Origin: Prevotella sp.
Lineage (GTDB): Bacteria; Bacteroidota; Bacteroidia; Bacteroidales; Bacteroidaceae
Direction of reading: 5' to 3'
Assembly (NCBI GenBank): GCA_017458195.1
Contig: JAFTGI010000122.1
Coordinates: 1 to 36,468 of the forward strand
Length of the DNA: 36,468 nucleotides
A program made the translations under genes and the position numbers. The notes beneath the pieces were generated by a model, which saw only the letters and a program-made list of their open reading frames with translations, was not told the origin of the DNA and ran no database searches. Shown here one piece after another: positions 8,307 to 15,048 of the stretch (position 1 is its first letter; each line of letters starts with the position of its first letter).

Positions 8307-8957
8307 TTAAGGAGAAATAATTTCAAACGGGGTGGCTACGAAGGTGGTCGCCCCGTTTTCCGTCAGGAATCCACGGTCACGGAACCCCCACAGTACACTG
8401 ATGCAGGGCAGTCCTGCATTGCGGGCCGTCAGGAGGTCAACCTCGCTGTCGCCTACATAGACGGCCCCATCCTTGCCGACCCCCAAGCGGCGCAAAGCCT
8501 CAAAGACTGTGTCAGGAGCGGGCTTCTTGCGGATTCCGGCCGCTTCGTTCTCACCGATGGCCACTTCTATCAAGTCAGCAAAGAAGTGTCGGCACAATTC
8601 CTCTGTCGCCGCACAGAATTTATTGCTAACCACTGCCAGCCTGCAACCGCGGTGCTTCAGGTCGTCAAGCATCTCCATAATGCCGTCATAAGGGCGCGTG
8701 GCATCGAGGGAATGTTGCAGATAGTGCTGGCGGAAGGTGGCAAAGGTCGCTTCGAACAGAGGGTTCTGCTCGCCTCCGGGGACGGCACGCCGCATCAGCA
8801 TGCGCACGCCGTTGCCCACGAAGCGCCGCACATCGTCAATGGAATGCTCTGGCAAACCGTGACTCCGCAGGGCATAGTTTGTCGAGGCCGCCAAGTCCTC
8901 AAGCGTGTTGAGCAACGTGCCGTCAAGGTCGAAGATGTATGTCTTATACTCATTCAT
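8307..8957 (-). CDS. HAD-superfamily phosphatase, phosphoglycolate-phosphatase-like
   Basis: Cytoplasmic HAD hydrolase of subfamily IA, 216 residues from the chosen start. Motif I is FDLDGTLLNT with nucleophile Asp10 and acid/base Asp12; motif II is the Ser in VVSNK (111); motif III is Lys145 in RKKPAPD; motif IV is VYVGDSEVD with Asp170 and Asp174. A helical cap lies between motifs I and II (about 18-85). The closest well-known relatives are Gph-type phosphoglycolate phosphatases and PpaX-type pyrophosphatases; the true substrate cannot be read from sequence. The ATG at 8957 is preferred because it places motif I at the usual distance; an in-frame start at 9002 would put translation inside the tRNA terminator hairpin. 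It may be transcribed partly by read-through from the tRNA gene. Confidence 0.9.
   Translation of the reverse strand: MNEYKTYIFDLDGTLLNTLEDLAASTNYALRSHGLPEHSIDDVRRFVGNGVRMLMRRAVPGGEQNPLFEATFATFRQHYLQHSLDATRPYDGIMEMLDDLKHRGCRLAVVSNKFCAATEELCRHFFADLIEVAIGENEAAGIRKKPAPDTVFEALRRLGVGKDGAVYVGDSEVDLLTARNAGLPCISVLWGFRDRGFLTENGATTFVATPFEIISP
8325..8359 (+). terminator. probable terminator of the transporter-DUF4301 operon, inside the HAD coding region
   Basis: The plus strand can fold a 12-bp stem (8325-8336 with 8347-8358; starts AAACGGGG, ends CCCCGTTT, with two G-U pairs) around a 10-nt loop, ending in TTTT. It lies 30 nt after the DUF4301 stop codon and within the 3' coding part of the opposing gene. 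Confidence 0.55.
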
Positions 8958-8971
8958 GTGCGTAATGTACA

Positions 8972-9008
8972 TAAAACAAAGATGGTTGCTTTTGTTCAGC
9001 AACCATCT
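8972..9008 (-). terminator. intrinsic terminator downstream of tRNA-Arg
   Basis: A perfect 11-bp inverted repeat (AGATGGTTGCT / AGCAACCATCT, 8998-9008 with 8980-8990) with a 7-nt loop is followed on the minus strand by TTTGTTTT. It begins 7 nt beyond the 3' end of the tRNA, the usual place for a tRNA terminator. Confidence 0.75.
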
Positions 9009-9014
9009 CCCTTG

Positions 9015-9088
9015 TGATTCCGGCGGGATTCAAACCCACAACCTTCTGATCCGTAGTCAGATGCTCTATTCAATTGAGCTACGGAACC
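9015..9088 (-). tRNA. tRNA-Arg (anticodon ACG)
   Basis: The minus strand folds as a full cloverleaf. The acceptor stem GGTTCCG pairs with CGGAATC with one G-U pair; the D arm is GCTC...GAGC; the anticodon stem TCTGA/TCAGA encloses the loop CTACGGA, giving anticodon ACG; the T arm GTGGG/CCCGC encloses TTTGAAT. The discriminator base is A and CCA is not encoded. A34 is expected to be deaminated to inosine to read the CGN codons. It is 74 nt long. Confidence 0.95.
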
Positions 9089-9119
9089 TCCTTGGCTCCT
9101 CATTTCTGATTTGCGGTTG

Positions 9120-9151
9120 CAAAGGTACGCACTTTTTTCGAAACTGCCAAA
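9120..9151 (-). promoter_or_regulatory. promoter of tRNA-Arg
   Basis: On the minus strand TTTG (9151-9148) and TACCTTTG (9127-9120) are 20 nt apart, a perfect Bacteroidetes -33/-7 pair. Transcription should start near 9112, about 24 nt before the mature 5' end. The promoter overlaps the inverted repeat that ends the upstream peptidase gene. Confidence 0.8.
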
Positions 9152-9183
9152 CTTTTAGGCAACTTTTTTCGAAAAAAGTGCGT
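9127..9183 (-). terminator. long inverted repeat after the C69 peptidase gene
   Basis: Arms of 17 bp (9127-9143 and 9167-9183, containing CGCACTTTTTTCGAAA and its complement) are perfect, and the spacer holds a second small stem TGCC/GGCA. It begins 18 nt after the peptidase stop and carries T runs on both strands, so it probably terminates the rmuC-peptidase transcript. The tRNA promoter is built into the same bases. Confidence 0.55.
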
Positions 9184-9200
9184 TTTACCTTCAATTTAGG

Positions 9201-10856
9201 TTATTTTTCCTCGGGAACGGCATAGCGTTTTCCCATTTTCTTCACTAACTGTCGTGCATATTTCTGTGAGTAGCCAGGGCGCTTCACGGTGCTTCCCAAT
9301 CCGTAAGGCGTTTTGGTGAACGTGCCGTTTTCTTCTGGCTTGGAGATCATGTCGTTGTATTTGACGATAAGATAGCTTGCCAAGTCAAGCCAGCAATCCA
9401 ACATCTGATCAGCCTTTTCGCTTGTGTAATCCGTAAGGTATTTCACGCGTGCCTGCTCATTCATTGCCAAAGCGCGGTCTTCAACCTCTTTCTGAAGTCG
9501 GGCATAGGAATTGTCGAGCGAATCGCGCACCTCCTGTAACGAGGGGAAAAGCATGGAATAGCGCGGATAAACCATGTTCGACACCCAGTTCTGCACCCAG
9601 TAGGCATTGTCCGTTGAGAAGTGCAGGTCGTCGGCACCCGGAGTGTCGTAAGGGCGTGGAGCCTTCGTGATACAGCAGTAGACAGGCGTGAAAGGCACCA
9701 TATTGCCGTCGTCGTTGGCAAACCAGAAGCAGCCTCCCACCTCGCGGGGTAGCCATGAGCGCATCTGTGATACGTAGACGAAGCCGGCCTGCTGGGTTGA
9801 GACAGGACGTTCGTTGAAGTATTTCTTTCCGTCGACTTCGAAATAAAGGGGCGTTGGACGATAAGGCATCTCCCAGATACCACCACCGATGTCTTCAGAA
9901 TCGTCAAGCGAGAAGGGCGTATTCTCAAAGTGGTCGCGCATCGCAGCCCGCACATCGGCCACAGAGACCGGACGGTTTGGCTTTACCCACAGAGGCAATG
10001 GCTCGGCATCTTTCTGAATGCCCTCAGCCCAGGGAATATAGCGCTCCATGCCGTCGGCATAACGGTTGAAGAACTGCCAGACACGGGCGTCGCAGATACG
10101 ACGACCGGAAAAGTCCGGAGCGGCATACGCGGCATTAAACGAGAATTCCTCGTCCTTACCCGTAAACCAGCCCATCTTTCGGGCATACTTCACCACATTC
10201 TTTGAATAGAGCACGTTGCCCGTCTTGTCCTTCATGTCGATGGTGGTGATTCTGCTTTGATTGGCATGGCCGCAGATCATGTCATCAGGCACGCGAAGTG
10301 CAACCCAAACGGTGCGCTCCTTGCTCAGCTTGCGATCGCTGGCGCATCCCATCATCTCCATAATCCAGGCTTCGTTGGGATCGCAGATGGTAAAGGTCTC
10401 GCCTTCGGAGCAATAGCCATATTGCTCAACGAGCGTCGTCATGATGTTGATTGCCTCGCGGGCCGTGCGAGAGCGCTGCAGGGCGATATAGATGAGCGAT
10501 CCATAGTCGATGATGCCTGTGGTGTCGACCATCTCCTCGCGCCCGCCAAAGGTCGTCTCGCCAATGGTCACCTGCCATTCGTTGATGTTGCCGATGGTGT
10601 TGTAGGTTTCTTCGGCTTCAGGGATTTCACCAAGATACTTGTTCGTGTCCCAGTCGTAGATCTGTCGCATTTCACCTTTGGCATGCTTGCCGGCGGGTTG
10701 ATGTCGCAGACCGGTGAACATGCCGTAGCTGTCGGCCGAATACGAACAGATGACCGAACCGTCCTTTGAGGCTTTTTTGCCAACGATGAAGTTTGTACAT
10801 GCCATGGCGCCTCCGGCAACCATGATAAATGCAGAAAGAATGATTTGTCGTTTCAT
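9201..10856 (-). CDS. secreted C69-family dipeptidase (PepD-like)
   Basis: N-terminal-nucleophile hydrolase of peptidase family C69, expected to cleave dipeptides in the periplasm or outside the cell. Residues 1-19 form a signal peptide ending AMA, immediately followed by Cys20 in CTNFIVG; removal of the leader exposes this Cys as the catalytic N-terminal nucleophile, as known for the family. The body contains features typical of the group, such as DGSVICSYSADS and the aromatic-rich acyl-peptide region. About 551 residues, the usual size. The second ATG (10856) gives the cleanest signal peptide; the ATG at 10862 is two codons longer. It follows rmuC with a gap of about 17 nt and probably shares its transcript. 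No lipobox is apparent. Confidence 0.9.
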   Translation of the reverse strand: MKRQIILSAFIMVAGGAMACTNFIVGKKASKDGSVICSYSADSYGMFTGLRHQPAGKHAKGEMRQIYDWDTNKYLGEIPEAEETYNTIGNINEWQVTIGETTFGGREEMVDTTGIIDYGSLIYIALQRSRTAREAINIMTTLVEQYGYCSEGETFTICDPNEAWIMEMMGCASDRKLSKERTVWVALRVPDDMICGHANQSRITTIDMKDKTGNVLYSKNVVKYARKMGWFTGKDEEFSFNAAYAAPDFSGRRICDARVWQFFNRYADGMERYIPWAEGIQKDAEPLPLWVKPNRPVSVADVRAAMRDHFENTPFSLDDSEDIGGGIWEMPYRPTPLYFEVDGKKYFNERPVSTQQAGFVYVSQMRSWLPREVGGCFWFANDDGNMVPFTPVYCCITKAPRPYDTPGADDLHFSTDNAYWVQNWVSNMVYPRYSMLFPSLQEVRDSLDNSYARLQKEVEDRALAMNEQARVKYLTDYTSEKADQMLDCWLDLASYLIVKYNDMISKPEENGTFTKTPYGLGSTVKRPGYSQKYARQLVKKMGKRYAVPEEK

Positions 10857-10873
10857 TATCATTAAATTTAGGT

Positions 10874-12220
10874 TTATGATTCTTTATTGTTGAGTGACGG
10901 CGACTCCAGATGGCGTCGCTTCGGGTTCTCCTGGGCACCGTATTTCAGCAGGCGCTGGGCGGCCGTGGTGATGCTTAGGCCTTGAGGCTGAGCAGAACGC
11001 TTCAGTTCATCGAATGCTTCTTCGGTACGCCGAAGTTGGTCGTCCACCTTCAGCAGGCGTTCGTAGAAAATCTGTACGCGCTCAACCAGCATGTTCGCTG
11101 TATTCATGATTTCCTGCTGATTTTCAACTTGTCTCACCTGGCGCCATGTCATTTCAAGCACTCGGAGCATGATGTAGAGGCTCTGGCTGCCCGCAATGAT
11201 AACACCTTTATCGTAGGCATCGCGCCATAGCTGAGGGTCGTTGGTGAGGGCCAGCTGGAGTGCGCTCTCGCTGAAGACGTACATCATCACGAAGTCAAGC
11301 CGACGGCTCCCGCTACGGATATAGCTGCTGTAATTCTTGCGCGACAACTCACGGACATGCTGACGCATGGAACTGATGTGACGTTGCAGGGCCGACTGAC
11401 GTTCATCGTCATCCGTCGCGGCATAATAGTCCTGAAAGGCCTTGAACGACATCTTCGAATCGATGACGACATCGCGCTCATCAGGAAAATGAAGAACGAC
11501 ATCGGGCACGAGCCGATGGCCTTCTTGCGGCTCATGCACGGCCCTGCCATCGGCGTCGCGCAGCGTCACCTGTTCTTCAAACTGGACGCCCTCTTCAAGC
11601 CCCATCTCCTCAAGCAGTTGCTTCAGCCGGAGCTCGCCGAAGTTGCCCTGCGTCTTGTTTTCTGAGGTCAGGGCCTGTGCCAGTCGGTCAGCCCGTTCGC
11701 CAACCTCCTGGGCTTGACGCAGATTCTCCTTGATGGAGGCGTCGAGGCGTTCCATCGTGACCGTCTGCTGGCGGTCGCTTTCGACGACAGCCTCACGCAT
11801 CCTCCGTATGTTGTCCTGCAGGGGGGTAAGCAGAAGCGACAGTTGCTGCGCGTTGACGGCAGAGAGTTCTGCAGCTCTTTCTTTGAGGATCTTTTCCGAG
11901 ACGATGTTCATCTCTGATTTAATCAGGCTCATCTGCTGCTCCATCTGTTGGCGCGTCTGTTCCTCGCGTTGCTCGTGGTTTGAGCGCATGTCGGCTAATC
12001 GCTGCTCGTACATCGTCGTCAGTTGATCCACCTGCGAGCTCAGCACGTCGCGCTCAGAGTGGAGCCGCAGGTTGTCCTGACGCATGGCGTCGAGTCTCTC
12101 GGCCAGCGGACGTGCCATCCTTCGGCCAATCAGGAACCCGGCGATAAGGCCAATGGCCAAGCCAAGCAGGAGCATCAGTATTGTGACTGCATTCATCATT
12201 TCATTGCCAAGAGTGGTCAT
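10874..12220 (-). CDS. rmuC: DNA recombination protein RmuC
   Basis: RmuC-family protein, about 448 residues, a predicted membrane-anchored nuclease-like factor linked to limiting inversions and rearrangements at short repeats in E. coli. The N terminus has one membrane segment (about 11-31, ending FLIGRR). A long Glu/Gln-rich coiled coil follows (about 40-185), then the RmuC core beginning at GNFGELRL (192-199) with PDVVLHFP (239-246) and IDSK (253-256), a PD-(D/E)xK-like arrangement. The tail is basic and disordered. The ATG at 12220 is chosen because a TTG six codons upstream lies in the -7 box; the double ATG at 12199/12196 is also possible. First gene of the rmuC-peptidase transcript, divergent from glyA. 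Confidence 0.93.
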   Translation of the reverse strand: MTTLGNEMMNAVTILMLLLGLAIGLIAGFLIGRRMARPLAERLDAMRQDNLRLHSERDVLSSQVDQLTTMYEQRLADMRSNHEQREEQTRQQMEQQMSLIKSEMNIVSEKILKERAAELSAVNAQQLSLLLTPLQDNIRRMREAVVESDRQQTVTMERLDASIKENLRQAQEVGERADRLAQALTSENKTQGNFGELRLKQLLEEMGLEEGVQFEEQVTLRDADGRAVHEPQEGHRLVPDVVLHFPDERDVVIDSKMSFKAFQDYYAATDDDERQSALQRHISSMRQHVRELSRKNYSSYIRSGSRRLDFVMMYVFSESALQLALTNDPQLWRDAYDKGVIIAGSQSLYIMLRVLEMTWRQVRQVENQQEIMNTANMLVERVQIFYERLLKVDDQLRRTEEAFDELKRSAQPQGLSITTAAQRLLKYGAQENPKRRHLESPSLNNKES

Positions 12221-12235
12221 TTCTGTTTTGCCCTG

Positions 12236-12267
12236 CAAAGTTAGTAAATATTACTGAATTAACCAAA
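12236..12267 (-). promoter_or_regulatory. promoter of rmuC
   Basis: Minus-strand TTTG (12267-12264) and TAACTTTG (12243-12236) have the canonical 20-nt spacer. The predicted start near 12229 leaves a leader of only about 9 nt before the ATG at 12220, or about 30 nt if translation begins at 12199. Confidence 0.8.
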
Positions 12268-12321
12268 TAATTGGCGATTTAACGCTTTATGAAGATGAAG
12301 GAAATAATTCAAACTCAAAAA

Positions 12322-12353
12322 TTTGGTAGAGCAAAATGTTTTTCGTAACTTTG
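12322..12353 (+). promoter_or_regulatory. promoter of glyA
   Basis: TTTG at 12322-12325 and TAACTTTG at 12346-12353 are 20 nt apart, matching the Bacteroidetes primary promoter exactly. The leader to the glyA ATG is about 60 nt and A-rich, without a Shine-Dalgarno sequence. It is divergent from the rmuC promoter about 55 bp away. Confidence 0.85.
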
Positions 12354-12418
12354 CAGCCGTTAAAAGCAGAACCATTTAAAATCAAACCCCATTAACCCTA
12401 TAAAAAAGAATTGAAACT

Positions 12419-13699
12419 ATGCAAAGAGACAACACTGTGTTTGAACTGATTGAGCGTGAACATCAGCGCCAGCTGAAGGGCATTGAGCTCATCGCTTCAG
12501 AGAACTTCGTGAGCGACCAGGTGATGCAGGCCATGGGCTCATGGCTGACCAACAAGTATGCCGAGGGCTATCCCGGCAAGCGCTATTACGGCGGCTGTCA
12601 GGTCGTCGACGAGGTGGAGCGTCTGGCCATCGAGCGCGTCTGCAAGCTGTTCGATGCCGAATATGCCAACGTGCAGCCTCACTCTGGCGCACAGGCCAAT
12701 GCCGCCGTGCTGCTGGCCGTGCTGAAGCCGGGCGACACCTTCATGGGCATGAACCTCGACCACGGCGGCCACCTGAGCCATGGTTCGCGCGTCAACACCA
12801 GTGGAATCCTATATCATCCCGTCGGCTATAACCTCAACCGCGAGACTGGTCGCGTTGACTACGACGAGATGGAGCAGCTCGCACTGGAGCACAAGCCCAA
12901 GCTGATCATCGGCGGCGGCTCTGCCTACAGCCGCGAGTGGGACTACAAGCGCATGCGTGAGATTGCCGACAAGGTGGGCGCCCTGCTCATGGTCGACATG
13001 GCCCACCCCGCCGGCCTCATCGCCGCCGGACTGCTCGACAACCCCGTGAAGTATGCCCACATCGTCACCTCGACCACCCACAAGACCCTGCGCGGCCCGC
13101 GTGGCGGCATCATCCTGATGGGTAAGGACTTCGACAACCCGTGGGGCCTGACCACCCCGAAGGGTGAGGTGAAGAAGATGTCGGCCCTGCTCAACTCGGC
13201 CGTCTTCCCCGGACAGCAAGGTGGCCCGCTGGAGCATGTCATCGCAGCCAAGGCCGTGGCCTTCGGCGAGGCTCTGCAGCCCGAGTTCAAGGAGTGGGCT
13301 GTGCAGGTGCAGAAGAACGCCAAGGTGCTGGCCGAGGAGCTCATCAAGCGCGGCTTCCATATCGTCAGCGGCGGCACCGACAACCACTCGATGCTGGTCG
13401 ACCTGCGCACGAAGTATCCCGAACTGACGGGCAAGGTGGCTGAGAACGCCCTGGTGGCTGCTGACATCACGGTGAACAAGAACATGGTGCCCTTCGACAC
13501 GCGCTCGGCCTTCCAGACCAGCGGTCTGCGCCTTGGCACGCCCGCCATCACCACGCGCGGCGCTAAGGAGGACATGATGGTCGTCATTGCCGAACTCATC
13601 GAGGAGGTGCTCAACGACCCGACCAATGAGGAGGTCATCGCCTCGGTTCGCCATCGCGTCAACGAGATGATGAAGGACTATCCCCTGTTTGCCTACTAA
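12419..13699 (+). CDS. glyA: serine hydroxymethyltransferase
   Basis: PLP enzyme interconverting serine and glycine with tetrahydrofolate, the main source of one-carbon units; cytoplasmic. The 426-residue length is full for the family. Recognisable blocks are [13 protein letters not shown] near the N terminus, the [16 protein letters not shown] substrate loop, the cofactor Asp in VDMAHPAGL, and the PLP-binding Lys222 in [13 protein letters not shown]. Codon use is strongly GC-rich and regular, as expected for a highly expressed gene. It is a single-gene unit with its own promoter, and a strong hairpin terminator follows the stop codon by about 25 nt. Confidence 0.98.
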   Translation: MQRDNTVFELIEREHQRQLKGIELIASENFVSDQVMQAMGSWLTNKYAEGYPGKRYYGGCQVVDEVERLAIERVCKLFDAEYANVQPHSGAQANAAVLLAVLKPGDTFMGMNLDHGGHLSHGSRVNTSGILYHPVGYNLNRETGRVDYDEMEQLALEHKPKLIIGGGSAYSREWDYKRMREIADKVGALLMVDMAHPAGLIAAGLLDNPVKYAHIVTSTTHKTLRGPRGGIILMGKDFDNPWGLTTPKGEVKKMSALLNSAVFPGQQGGPLEHVIAAKAVAFGEALQPEFKEWAVQVQKNAKVLAEELIKRGFHIVSGGTDNHSMLVDLRTKYPELTGKVAENALVAADITVNKNMVPFDTRSAFQTSGLRLGTPAITTRGAKEDMMVVIAELIEEVLNDPTNEEVIASVRHRVNEMMKDYPLFAY

Positions 13700-13723
13700 T
13701 CAGGCACTTAGAATGACTTATGG

Positions 13724-13773
13724 ACAGATGACGGTTTATTCTTCATGAAGAATGCTGTCATCTGTCTTTTTTT
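13724..13773 (+). terminator. rho-independent terminator of glyA
   Basis: A perfect 10-bp stem GACAGATGAC / GTCATCTGTC (13724-13733 with 13757-13766), with an inner palindrome CTTCATGAAG, is followed directly by seven T residues. This separates glyA from the 22-bp repeat array that starts 22 nt further on. Confidence 0.85.
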
Positions 13774-13794
13774 ATATAATAATGGCCCATGGAG

Positions 13795-13890
13795 AAAAGC
13801 GGTACTTTTCTGCCAGAAAAGCGGTACTTTTCTCCTGGAAAAGCGGTACTTCTCTACCGGAAAAGCGGTACTTTTCTGGCAATGAAGTAC
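13795..13890 (+). repeat. 22-bp palindromic tandem array 1
   Basis: Four units with the core AAAAGCGGTACTTTTCT start at 13795, 13817, 13839 and 13861, exactly 22 bp apart; a decayed fifth slot begins near 13883 (GAAGTACTGCAAAG). Within each unit AGAAAAG and CTTTTCT (CTTCTCT in unit 3) are inverted repeats around CGGTA, so each can form a 7-bp hairpin. The 5-nt linkers vary between units while the core is nearly constant. The array lies between the glyA terminator and the pectate lyase start codon at 13913, so the pectate lyase leader probably contains some of it. Confidence 0.92.
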
Positions 13891-13912
13891 TGCAAAGAAA
13901 AAAATACAACGA

Positions 13913-15040
13913 ATGAAACGACTGACTTTAACATTCATCCTCACAGTTACGCTCATTGCCGTCAGCGCCACGGCACAGCGGCCAACCATGCGCTTTAAGA
14001 AACTGGCTTACCAGATGCCCACGAAGTGGTTTGCCACGGCTGAGGCTCAGGCCATTGCCGACACGGTTGTGAAATATCAGTTCCCATCGGGCGGATGGGC
14101 CAAGAACAACGACTGGAACCTGCCGGCCGATGAGGGCGGGAGGCTGAAGGCCCGTCAGGAAGTGTGGCAGCAGATCCACAGTGCCGACGGCGTGGGTGCC
14201 ACCATCGACAACGGCGCCACGACGAGCGAAATGCTCCTGCTGGCCAAGGTCTACGAAGCAACGGGGAAGAAAAAGTATCGCGAAGCCTTCATCCGCGGGC
14301 TCAACTATCTGCTCGAGGCGCAGTACGACAATGGCGGCTGGCCGCAATACTACCCCTTCAAACCGCTCAACAGCGAGGGGCATGCCTTCTATTCCAACCA
14401 CATCACGTTCAACGACAATGCCATGGTCAATGTGCTCACGATGATGCGCGAGGTCTATGAGGAGCGGACGTCATACTATAAAGCCCTCCGCATCCCCGAC
14501 AAGCTGAAGCAGCGTCTGCATGAGTCGTTCGACCGCGGCATCGAGTGCATCCTCAATTGTCAGATTCGCAAGGACGGACGGCTTACCGTCTGGTGCCAGC
14601 AGCACGACGAGAAGACCTTCGCCCCTGCTCCCGCCAGGAGCTATGAGCTGGCTTCGTTCACCGGCAGCCACGAGACGCCCAACATTCTCGAGCTGCTTAT
14701 GTCGCTGCCCAATCCGAGCGACCGCGTGGTCGAGGCTGTCACGGCGGCCGTGGAATGGCTCAAGGCACATGCCCTGAAGGATGTCCGTCTGGAGTCGTTC
14801 GTCAATGCCGAAGGACAGCGCGACCGTCGGCTGGTACATCATTTCGGAGCGACAACCTGGGCCCGCTACTATGACCTTGACACGGAGGAACCCTACGTCT
14901 GCGACCGCGACGGACGGCCGCAGCCCTCGCTGGAATATATCGGCCATGAGCGCCGCAACGGCTACGGATGGTATGGTGAGACGCCCCGTGAAATAATTGA
15001 GGCCTTCCCCGCTTGGCTCAGTCAGGTAAGGCCTCAATAA
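13913..15040 (+). CDS. secreted pectate lyase, family PL10
   Basis: Polysaccharide lyase that cleaves polygalacturonate by beta-elimination, yielding 4,5-unsaturated oligogalacturonides. A signal peptide covers residues 1-21 (ends ATA-Q). The rest, about 350 residues, matches a single PL10 catalytic domain: WAKNNDW (62-68), TIDNGATTSEM (97-107), QYDNGGWPQYYP (137-148), HITFNDNAMVNV (163-174) and the Arg-containing ARSYELAS (241-248). No carbohydrate-binding module is attached. The gene follows the repeat array with no recognisable -33/-7 pair, so its promoter is unclear. It converges on the GH105 gene, whose product would process unsaturated ends released by such lyases; stop codons are 8 nt apart. 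Confidence 0.92.
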   Translation: MKRLTLTFILTVTLIAVSATAQRPTMRFKKLAYQMPTKWFATAEAQAIADTVVKYQFPSGGWAKNNDWNLPADEGGRLKARQEVWQQIHSADGVGATIDNGATTSEMLLLAKVYEATGKKKYREAFIRGLNYLLEAQYDNGGWPQYYPFKPLNSEGHAFYSNHITFNDNAMVNVLTMMREVYEERTSYYKALRIPDKLKQRLHESFDRGIECILNCQIRKDGRLTVWCQQHDEKTFAPAPARSYELASFTGSHETPNILELLMSLPNPSDRVVEAVTAAVEWLKAHALKDVRLESFVNAEGQRDRRLVHHFGATTWARYYDLDTEEPYVCDRDGRPQPSLEYIGHERRNGYGWYGETPREIIEAFPAWLSQVRPQ

Positions 15041-15048
15041 TCAATCGC

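Noticed and set aside
8977-8984. CATCTTTG on the minus strand as -7 box of the HAD gene
   Set aside because: It has one mismatch, no -33, and is the descending arm of the tRNA terminator hairpin.
12221-12238. Longer start of rmuC from a TTG
   Set aside because: The codon lies in the TAACTTTG promoter element.
12809-13654. Long open frame on the minus strand within glyA, and similar ones opposite DUF4301, GH105 and DPP-IV
   Set aside because: They are mirror frames of GC-rich codon use; the translations show no family features and the opposite strand holds clear full-length genes.
13795-13883. Each repeat unit as a promoter, because most forward units contain TACTTTTC
   Set aside because: The last base differs from TAnnTTTG and no TTTG lies 20 nt upstream; arrays 2 and 3 lie between convergent gene ends where promoters make no sense.
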